A stretch of 64,000 nucleotides of DNA from Halobacteriovoraceae bacterium (lineage in GTDB: Bacteria > Bdellovibrionota > Bacteriovoracia > Bacteriovoracales > Bacteriovoracaceae). Position 1 is the stretch's first letter. Each line of letters starts with the position of its first letter. The translations under genes were made by a program, and so were the position numbers. Below, one piece after another: positions 21,601 through 33,600 of this stretch. A model generated the notes under the pieces. That model saw only the letters and a list, made by a program, of their open reading frames with translations, was not told where the DNA came from and searched no databases. Location of the stretch: positions 893,172 to 957,171 of the forward strand of contig JACKAJ010000016.1 in the NCBI GenBank assembly GCA_020635135.1. Reading direction: 5' to 3'.

Positions 21601-24600
21601 GATATGATCAACAGTACTTCCATCACCCCAATCAACGTAAAAGTCGTAAGTAAAACCACTTCGAAGCGGAAGTGTAATGGTTTCACTTGCCCCTGTAGTT
21701 TGCCATGTTGAAACAAAAGCATTCGTTAGATCTTGAACTTTGATCCAAAAAATTTCTTCGTCAATATTTCCGTTTCCATCGTCAGCTACAATTTTAAATT
21801 CGTAATCGCCCACTTGACCACTTGGTGTCCACGTCATCGTTCCCGAACCTGCAGGTGAATCAAAGGTCACTCCTGTAAGTGTTCCACAAGCCGTAGTGTT
21901 CGTTACAGCATCATCAATCGTTGTATCGTAATAGCATGTATAAGAAATGGTATCACCATCCGTATCAGTGTCATTCCCAGAGTTCGTATCTGTTGCATTG
22001 ATCGCTGTAATAGCATTACCATCATCAACTAATTGATCAACGATCGCCACTAAATCAGGAGCATCGTTAAAACAATCGACGATAGTCCAAGTATGGTTTG
22101 TTACAAGATCGGCCCTCGCACTAATGGCAGTTGTATTATAACAAATGCCATTTCCAAGAGTCACATTGTTTTGAACCGAAGTTGCTTCTGCTTGAATGAG
22201 AAGGTTACTGTAATTAATAACTGAAGTTCCTGAACCATCAAGCATTTGCCCCATATTAGTCACACTCCCCACATTCCAAGAACTCATGTCAGGGTTGGCG
22301 TTAGAAGCTCCTCTGAACATATTCTGCATATTCGTTACACTAGTAGTTACCCAACCGCTCACATCAGGCGTGGCTGAAGTAGCATTAAAAAATGTACCGT
22401 ACATATTGGTAACATTACTCGTATCCCATCCACTCACATCAGGATTGACATTTGTAGCACCATAAAAAGTTAAGTTTAGAGTTGTTGCACTAGAAGTATC
22501 CCAACTACTTGTATCGGGCACAGCACTCGTTGCAAACCTAAACATATTTCCAAAATTTGTAACATTGGCCGTATTCCAACCACTCGTATCTGGAGTGACA
22601 TTAGGAGCATCCCGAAACATTTCAAACATATTTGTTACGGCTGCAGTATTACCACCAGAGACTGTCGTCAAATTAGCACAACCCTTAAAAGCACCACTGA
22701 AATTTACCCAACCAACATTACCGAGATTTGGTACCGTCAAAATTTTATCTTTATCACCTGCTCCATTAAAACTCCAAGCTGGAATTGATCCCGTTACAGT
22801 CATGGTATAAGTATTCGCGGTAGCATAAGTGTGTGTTATATCAGGATCGTTATAAGCTGTGATATCATTGGTCGAAGTTCCATCTCCCCAATCAACGGTA
22901 AAGTTATATGCAAAACCACTAGGAAGTGGCAGAGTAATAGTTTCACTCGCTCCCGTTGTCTGCCAAGTCGATACAAAGGCATTGCTTAAGTCTATAACTC
23001 TAATAGAAAAAATTTCCTCATCACTATTTCCGTAAGGATCATTAGCAATAATTTTAAACTCATAATCTCCAACTTGACTTGATGGCGTCCAAGTCATATT
23101 CCCTTGGCCAATTGGAGCATCAAATGTTACCCCTGTTAAAATTGAACAATCGGTAAGATTAGAGACACTCCCGTCAATGACTGTATCGTAATAGCAAAGA
23201 TACGAAATGGTATCCCCATCGATATCAGTATCATTCCCCGAATTCGTATCAGTAGCATCGATGGCCACGATTGCGACTCCATCGTCAACCATTTGATCAC
23301 CAATGGCAATCAAATCTGGGGCATCATTAAAGCAATCAGTAATCGTCCAAGAGTGTGTTCCTGTTAACTCGCCTCTGGCCGTAATAGCAGTTGTATTATA
23401 GCAAATACCACTTGCACCTAGAACAACACTATTTTGATTAGAAGTTGCCTCTGCTTGAATAAGAAAATTACTATAATTAATAATTGAAGTACCAGAGCTA
23501 TCTAACATACTTGTCATATCAGTAACGTTTCCAATATTCCAAGAACTCATATCAGGATCTGCCGAACTAGCACCTGAAAACATTTCTTGTAATGTTGTAA
23601 CACTTGAAGTGTTCCAACTACTCACATCTGGGTTAGCTGCAGTGTTTGACTTAAACATATAGCTTAAATTTGTAACATTTGCTGTATTGAAACTATCAAC
23701 ATCAGGGTTAGTCGCTAGACCTCGAAACATTCCTGACATATTTGTCGCACTTGTCGTTACCCAACTACCCACATTAGGGTTGGCGCTAGAAGCATTTCTA
23801 AAAAGATTCGACATATTCTGAACGCTGATCACATTCCAACTACTAACATCTGGAGTAGCGCTCGTTGCAGCGTTAAAGAGATCACTCATATTCGTCACAG
23901 AGGAAACATCCCACCCACTGACATCAGGATTAGCACTACTTGCTTGCATAAATGTTCTATACATTGATGTTACGCTCGATGTATTCCAACCACTTGTATT
24001 AGGCGTCGCATTTGTTGCCTGCATAAACATTTGATCCATGTTAGTGACAGTGCTCGTGTCTCCACCAGAGACAGTTGTTAAATTACTGCAACCATAAAAC
24101 GCTCCCTTTAGATCGGTCCACCCAACAGATCCAAGATTCGGAACAGTTAAAATTTTATCTTTATCACCACTGTTATTAAAGTACCAAGCTTGTACTGTTC
24201 CTGTAATCGTGACTGTGTAGGTTCCAGCAGAAGCATAAATATGAGTTTTATCCGGGTCCGAATCAGATGTTACATATGAAGAACTTGTCCCATCTCCCCA
24301 ATCAACTGTGAAATCATAACTATAAGTTGCTCTCAAAGGCAATGTAATCGATTCACTCGGAGCTGTCGTTTGCCAAGTAGATATAAAAGCATTGGTAGCA
24401 TCATAAACTTCTATGATAAAAATTTCTTCGTCTGTATTTCCTTGGCCATCATCAGCAATAATTTTGAATTCGTATTCCCCGACTTGTCCCGAAGGAGTCC
24501 AAGTGAGAGTTCCTGTTCCCGTCGGTGAATCCCAAATGACTCCTGTTAAGGAGGCACAAGTATTGCTCGTTCCCACCGAATCATCAATGGTTATATCATA

Positions 24601-27600
24601 ATAACAAGTATAAGAAAGGGTATCGGTATCTTGATCAGTATCGTTGCTGGTATTTAAATCGGCAGCATTAATTCCCGTAATCGCATTTCCGTCAGCAACC
24701 AGTTGATCAATAATTTCTTCAAGTTCTGGTGCATGGTTTTCACAATCGGTAATGGTCCAAGTATGGTTTGTGACAAGGTCAGTTCGTGCGGTAATCGCAC
24801 TGGTGTTATAACAAATCCCTGAAGCCCCTAACACCACATTATTTTGAGAAGATGTCGCCTCTGCTTGAATAAGAAGATTGCTGTAATTGATAACCGAAGT
24901 CCCTGAAGCATTTAACATAGAAGCCATGGTGGTCACATTACCCACATTCCACGAACTCATGTCAGGATTGGCATTTGTTGCATTAATAAACATATTGCTC
25001 ATATCTGTAACGTTTGAAACATTCCAGCTGCTCACATCAGGATTCGCGTTTGTTGCCCCATAAAACATATTTTTCATAGTTGTTACAGAAGTTGTATTCC
25101 ATCCGCTGGTATTTGGAGTAGCCGAACTTGCATTGCTAAAAAGAAAGCTCATATCTGTAACATTGGCCGTGCTCCACCCACTCACATCGGGGTTAGCATT
25201 AGTGGCATTCCGAAACATTCGGCTCATTGATGTAACATTACTTGTATTCCATCCACTGGTATTTGGATTAGCTGCAGGTGCATCGTAAAACATGCTGGCC
25301 ATATTAGTCACATTTGAAGTATCCCAGCCACTGGTATCAGGAACAGCATTTGTTGCGAGGTAAAACATACTTCCCATGGAAGTAACACTGGAAGTATCTC
25401 CTCCGCTCACTGTCGTTAAATTAGTACACCCAGAAAAGGCTTGATTGAGATTAGTCCACCCAACACTTCCTAATTGAGGAACCGTGAGAATCTTATCTTT
25501 ATCGCCACTGTTATTAAAATACCAAGCTTCCACTGTTCCAGAAATCGTAACAGTATAAGTACCGGCAGAAGAATAGGTGTGCGTGATATCTGGGTCAACG
25601 TCGGAAGTCACCACTGATGTTCCACTGCTATCTCCCCAATCGACGGTAAAATTATAAGTATACCCAGACCGAAGAGGAAGAGTTATTGACTCACTTGGAG
25701 TCGTTGTTTGCCAAGTTGAAATAAAAGCGGCTGTCCCATCATAGACTTGAATGACAAATATTTCTTCGTCTGTATTACCATTGCTATCATCGGCAATAAT
25801 TTTAAATTCGTAGTCTCCAATTTGACCTGAAGGAATCCAAGTTATTGTTCCAGGACCAGCAGTCCAAGTTACTCCTGTTAAACTAGCACAAGTATTCGTT
25901 GTACCCACAGAACCATCAATTGTTGTATCATAATAGCATGTATATGTTATTGTATCGCCATCCACATCAGTATCGTTTCCAGAATTTGTATCAGTCGCAT
26001 TGATTGCAACGATAGCACTCCCATCTGCAACGAGTTGATCGTCAATGGCTACTAAATCAGGAGCCCCATTAAAGCAATCATTAATAGTCCACGAATGTGT
26101 TCCAGTGAGATCCCCTCTCGCGCTGATCGCTGAGGTATTATAACAAATACCCGTGGCATCTAATGCGACAGAGCTTTGAGACGAAGAGGCTTCCGCTGCA
26201 ATAAGAAAATTACTATAGTTAACAACCGATGTTCCAGATCCGCTCAACATATTGGCCATTGAAGTCACATTTCCAACATTCCAAGAACTCATATCAGGAT
26301 TGGCAGAGCTTGCATTTAAAAAGGCTGCATTCATTGATGTTACATTCGAAACATTCCAACTATCGACGTCAGGATTGGCGTTAGAAGCATTCCAAAAAAT
26401 ACCTACCATTGAATTGAGAGAAGTCGTTACCCAGCTTGAAGTATTAGGAGTCGCATTGCTATCTTTAAACATGTAATTCATATTTGTAACAGAAGTAACA
26501 TCCCAACCACTGACATCGGGATTAGCAGAAGTGGCATTAGAAAACATGCTCTCCATATTAGTCACATTGCCAGTATTCCAGCTAGAAGTATTAGGTGTCG
26601 CACTTGTAGCGGATTCAAACATTTTCGCCATATTCGTTACATTGGTTACATTCCATCCACTCACATTAGGGTTAGCACTTCCAGCACTACGAAACATGCC
26701 ATCCATGAGTGTTACACTCGAAGTATCCCAACCGCTCGTATCAGGGTTGGCATTTGTCGCACTACCAAACATATATCTCATATTTGAGACATTCGAAGTG
26801 TTCCAGATATTTCCACTTGTTGATGTCACAGGTGTTGCACTTGAGGCTCCATAAAACATTCTCTCCATGCTTGATACACTTGCAGTATTCCAACCACTGA
26901 CATCGGGATTAGCATTGCTGGCGTTGTAAAACATAAATGCCATGCTTGTCACATTAGAAGTATCCCATCCACTTGTATCTGGATTCGCGCTCGTTGCTCC
27001 TAAGAACATGTTATTAGCTGTGACTAAGCTCGAGGTATCCCATCCACTTGTATCAGGGACAGCATTTGGAGCGTCTTCAAACATTCCATACATACTTGTA
27101 ATTAAAGATGTATCCCCTCCCGTTACAGTCGTTAAATTTGAGCAACCATTAAAGGCTTTTGTCATCATGACCCAACCAACATTACCGAGCTGAGGGACCG
27201 TGAGAATTTTGTCTTTATCACCAGAATTATTAAAGAACCACGATTCAACTAAGCCATTAATTGTAACAGTATATGTCCCAGCCGATGCGTATATATGAGT
27301 AATATCTGGGTCTGTATCTGAAGTAACGACAGAAGTCGTGCTACCATCTCCCCAGTCGACAGTGAAGTTGTAACTATAACCAGATCTGAGCGGCAATGTT
27401 ATACTTTCACTTGGACTCGTTGTTTGCCAAGTTGAAATAAAAGCAGCAGCCCCATCGTAAACTTGAATCACAAAAATTTCTTCGTCTGTGTTACCATTGC
27501 TATCATCGGCAATAATTTTAAATTCGTAATCTCCAATCTGAGTAGAAGGAGTCCAAGTCATTGTTCCACTTCCCACAGGAGAATCCCAAGTTACTCCCGT

Positions 27601-30600
27601 TAATGAAGCACAGGTATTTGTTGTCGACACAGATCCATCAATAGTTGTGTCATAATAGCAAGTGTAAGAAAGAGTATCACCATCCACATCGGTATCATTA
27701 CCTGAATTTGTATCCGCTGCATTAATCGCCGTAATGGCGTTGCCATCGGCAACGAGTTGATCACTAATAGCTACTAAGCTTGGGGCATCGTTAAAGCAAT
27801 CAGACATGGTCCAGCTATGGGTCCCCGTCAAGTCGGTTCGAGCTGCTATAGCCGATGTATTATAACAAACGGGCACTCCTCCTAAGGCGACACTATTTTG
27901 CGAAGAAGTAGCTTCAGCCATAACTAAAAAAGCACTATAATTTTGAATACTGATTGCAGATAATCCAAAAATACTGGTCATATTAGTCACGTTACCAACA
28001 TTCCAACCACTCATATCAGGATTAGCAGCAGAATTATAAAACATACCACTCATATTAGTCACAGCTGCTGTGTCCCAGCCGCTCACATTGGGATTAGCCG
28101 AAGTTGCTCCATTAAACATGGTTCCCATGTTGGTGACATTCGAAGTATTCCAACCACTGGTATCGGGATTAGCAGATGTGGCTCCTTGAAACATATAATA
28201 AAAAGTGGTCGCCGCTGATGTATTCCAGCCACTGGTATTCGGATTCGCCGCTGTTGCCTGTTGAAACATCAAATTAAAATGTGTCGCACTTGATGTATCC
28301 CAACTGCTGGTATCAGGATTTGCAGCTGTAGTTCCTTTAAACATATAGGTAAAATAGACGACATTTGAAGTGTTCCAACCACTAGTATCAGGGACAACAT
28401 TTGTGGCATCTCGAAACATACCATCCATGCGAGTCACAGCAGTAGTATTTCCTCCAGAAACTGTCGTTAGATTACTACAACCATAGAATGCATTTTGAAA
28501 ATCAGTCCAACCAAGATCACCAAGATTTGGTACTGTTAAAATTTTATCCTTATCACCGGTATTATTAAAAGACAGAGAATTCGCCGATCCAGTAATGGTG
28601 ATTGTATAGGTATTCGCTGTAGCATAAACATGGCTTGGATTAGCTGTGCTAAAACTTTCTACAGCCCCATCACCCCAGTCAATTGTGACATCAACAGTCC
28701 CACCAAGAGGAATGGTGATGGACTCGCTTGCTCCTGAGGTCTGCCAACTTGAAATAAAGGCATCTGCAGCAACATAAACTTCTATGACAAAAATTTCATC
28801 ATCAGTTCCACCGAGGCCATCATCAGCGACAATAGAGAATTCATACTCACCTGCTTGTGAACTCGGTGTCCAATCAAGGACTCCCGTTGTTCCATTCCAG
28901 GAAACCCCTGTCAATGACGCACAAGAATTAGTTGTTCCTACGGAACCATCTGCCGTTGTATCATAATAACAATTATAGTTGAGAGTATCGAGATCTATAT
29001 CTTGATCATCTCCACCATCAGCAGCATTAATAGTTGTTATGGCCACTCCATCAGAAACTAATTGATTGTCGATCGTATCAAGTACCGGATCTCTGTTAAC
29101 ATTCGTAATTGTTAAATCGAAAAACTCATCATCACTGAGAACACCTGATGTTCCAGTGATTCGAATTTCATAGAGTGGGCCACCGTCATATGCCGTGTAA
29201 TCAGGTGTCCAATCGAGAACACCGTTGCTCGCATCCCAAGTCACGGAACCAGGAAGAGTTGTACAAGCATTAGTCGTTGCGACTGAATCGTCACTCGTAT
29301 TATCAAAATAGCAAACATAATCAATGTCTTCAGCATCTCGATCATTATCACTACTTGTAAAGTCATCTTGAGCATCCACTTGAGTGATGGCTGAATTTTC
29401 AGCAACTGTTTCTGGGCTTATCGTACTTAGGACAGGAGGGAGATCAATATCATTGACCGTAATAACAAAAATTTCTTCCCCACTAAGAACTCCTGCGGTC
29501 CCCACAATTTTAAATTCGTAATCCCCTGCCGTTCCATAGGCAGGCGTCCAATCAAAAGTTCCCAAGGTAGTTGAAAAACTAACTCCTATAGCTCCACAAG
29601 AAAGAACATTGGCAACAGCTCCATCAACAGTCGTATCGTAATAACAGGTATATCCAATTGTTTCAGAATCACGATCGGCATCAGAACTAGTATAAGTATC
29701 TTCAGCATTTATTGTCGTTAAAGCTACTGTCTCATCAACATTTGTATCAGATATTGTGCTAAGTACTGGAGGGAGATCGACATCGTTAACAGTGATTGTA
29801 AAATAGATAGTATCAGTAAGATCACCCTCATTACCAATGATCATAAACTCATAGGTACCAGAGATGTTGTAAGCTGGAGTCCAGTCAATCACTCCGGCCG
29901 CAGTCATATTAAATGTTCCAGGTATGGCTGAGCCCGTACTACCATCACACTTATTCGTTTGAGTAACTGAATTATCATCACTCGCATCCCACCAACAAGT
30001 GTACGTAATCGTATCGCCATCCCGATCAGTATCATTTCCAGTATTCGTGTCATTGATATTAATTTGTGTCATAGCACTGGCCTGATCAACGGAATTATCA
30101 GTTACTGAAACTAGCTCAGGAGGAAGATCAATGTTGTTAACTGTGATTGTAAAATAAGTAACATCCGTAAGATCACCTTCGTCAGCAATAATCATCAGTT
30201 CGTAGGTTCCCGACGCCGTATAGTCAGGCGTCCAATCGAGAACCCCCGCAGCTGTCATATTGAAAGTTCCAGGAACGGCCGAGCCAGTACTTCCATCACA
30301 CTCATTTGTTTGAGTTACTGAATCATCACTACTGGTATCCCACCAACAAGTATAAGTAATAGCATCTCCGTCTCTATCATTATCTGTTCCTGTCACATCA
30401 TCATTAATAGAAACTTGAGTAATTGCAGACTCTTGGTTGACGGCCTCATCCGCAATGGTTGGCATCACAGGAGGGAAATCAATATCATTCACTGTGATTG
30501 TAAAATAAGCAACATCAGTGAGATCCCCTTCACTAGCAATAATCATCAATTCGTATGTCCCTGAGGCTGTATAATTCGGAGTCCAATCCAAGACTCCAGC

Positions 30601-33600
30601 AGCTGTCATATTGAAAGTTCCAGGAAGAGCTGACCCTGTACTCCCATCACATTCATTGGTGTTTGCTACAGAATCATCACTACTGGTATCCCACCAACAA
30701 GTATAAGTAATAGCATCTCCGTCTCTATCATTATCTGTTCCTGTCACATCATCATTAATAGAAACTTGGGTAATCGCAGACTCTTGGTTGACGCCTTCAT
30801 CTGCAATTGTTGGCATAACAGGGGGAAGATCAATATTATTAACTGTAATTGTAAAATAAAGAGTATCTGAGAGATCACCTTCTGATCCGACAACTTTCAA
30901 CTCATATGTTCCTGAGGCTGTATAATCTGGAGTCCAATCAATTACTCCAGCAACTGTCATATTAAAAGTTCCAGGAAGAGCTGACCCTGTACTCCCATCA
31001 CATTCATTGGTGTTTGTTACAGAATCATCACTAGTCGTATCCCACCAGCAAGTATAGGTAATCGCATCACCGTCGCGATCTGTATCATTACCTGTATTCG
31101 TATCATTGACATCAACTTGAGTGATAGCAGATTCCTGGTTCACGGCTTCATCGCTCACAGAAATAAGTTCAGGAGGAAGATCGATATCGCTCACGTTGAT
31201 TTGAAAAATAAATGTATCAGTAAGATCGCCTTCGCTAGCTATAATTTTAATCTCATAAGCTCCTGACGACCCAGCGTCAGGGGTCCAATCCAAAATACCT
31301 CCAGCTGCGAAAGTCACACTTCCTGGAAGCTGAGTCCCTCCTGTCGCACACTGATTAACAGAGGCTACACTATCATCATCTACATTATCCCAAAAACAAG
31401 TATAGGTAATCGCATCGCCGTCACGATCAGTATCATTTCCTGTCACGTTGTCATGGGCATTCACTTGCGTAATCGCTGTTGTTTCATTAACTGTTTCATC
31501 AGAGATAGAAGCAATAATTGGAGGAAGATCGATATCATTTACATTAAGAGTAAAATAAGCAGTATCATCAAGATCACCTTCATCACCAATGATCATCAAT
31601 TCATAAGTTCCACTGGCAGTATGATCAGGAGTCCAATCCAGAACTCCTGAAGCTGTGAGGTTGAAAGTTCCAGGAAGTGCCGATCCGGTACTTCCATCAC
31701 ACTCATTCGTCTGAGTAACACTATCGTTATCCGTAGTATCCCACCAGCAAGCATACGTGATCGCATCACCATCTCGATCATTATCATTTCCTGTTACATT
31801 ATCATTCACATCAACTTGCGTAATCGCATTCGTTTGATTAACTGTTTCATCAGCAATACTCGGCATCACCGGTGGAAGGTCGATATCATTTACAGTAATG
31901 GTAAAATAAGCAGTATCATCAAGATCACCTTCATCACCAATGATCATCAATTCATAAGTTCCACTGGCAGTATAATCAGGAGTCCAATTTAGAACTCCCG
32001 CAGCTGTCATATTGAAAGTTCCAGGGAGTGCCGATCCTGTGCTTCCATCACACTCATTGGTTTGAGTAACACTATCATTGTCTGAAGTGTCCCACCAGCA
32101 AGTATAAGTGATCGCATCGCCATCGCGATCATTATCCGTTCCTGTAACATCGTCATTGATCGATACTTGCGTAATGGCAGACTCTTGATTAACAGATTCA
32201 TCAGAAACGACTGGCATGACTGGTGGGAGATCGATATCATTCACTGTGATAGTAAAATAAGCAGCATCACTAAGATCACCTTCATCGCCGATGATCATGA
32301 GCTCGTAGGTTCCACTCGCAATATAATTCGGAGTCCAATCTAGAACTCCCGCAGCTGTCATATTGAAAGTTCCAGGAAGCGCCGACCCCGTACTTCCATT
32401 ACACTCATTGGTTTGCACAACTGTATCATTGTCTGAAGTATCCCACCAACAAGTATAAGTGATCGCATCACCATCACGATCATTATCTGTTCCCGTAACA
32501 TTGTCGTTAATACTCACTTGCGTGATCGCCGATTCCTGGTTCACGGCTTCATCAGCAATACTCGGCATAATTGGAGGGAGATCAATATCGTTGACTGTGA
32601 TTGTAAAATATTCGGTATCAGTAAGATCACCTTCATCTCCAATGATCATCAATTCATATGTTCCTGAAGCTGTATAATCGGGGGTCCAATCAATTACTCC
32701 TCCCGCAGCGAGATTAAATGTTCCAGGCAAACCAACTCCGGTACTTCCATCACACTCATTAGTCAGGGTAACTGAATCGTTGTCTGAATTATCCCACCAA
32801 CAAGTATACCCAATGGCATCTCCATCGCGATCGAGATCGTTTCCAGTATAAACATCATTAGCGTCTTGTTGAGTTATTGCCGATTCTTGATTAACTGTTT
32901 CGTTACTCAAAGCTGCGATATCTGGCGGAAGATCAATATCGCTTACATTTATTTGAAAAATTAAAGTATCACTAAGATCACCTTCACTGGCTACAATTTT
33001 AATCTCATAAGCACCCACTATCCCATAAGTTGGCGTCCAGTCGAGTACTCCTCCAGCAGCAAAGGTGACAGTTCCCGGAAGCTGAGATCCTCCTGCAGCA
33101 CACTGATTCACAGAGGCTACAGCATCGTCATCTACATTGTCCCAATAGCATGTATAAGTAATGGTATCACCATCACGATCCGTATCGTTTCCGGTGATAT
33201 CATCGTGAACATTAATTTGCGTTATTGCTTGTAATTCATTGACTGTCTCATCAGCAATGTTTGAAATAATAGGGGGAAGGTCGATATCATTCACTGTGAT
33301 AGTAAAATAAGCAGCATCACTAAGATCACCTTCATCGCCGATGATCATGAGCTCGTAGGTTCCACTCGCAATATAATTCGGAGTCCAATCTAGAACTCCC
33401 GCAGCTGTCATATTGAAAGTTCCAGGAAGCGCCGACCCCGTACTTCCATCACACTCATTGGTTTGCACAACTGTATCATTGTCTGAAGTATCCCACCAAC
33501 AAGTATAAGTGATCGCATCACCATCACGATCATTATCTGTTCCCGTAACATTGTCGTTAATACTCACTTGCGTGATCGCTGATTCTTGATTCACAGTTTC

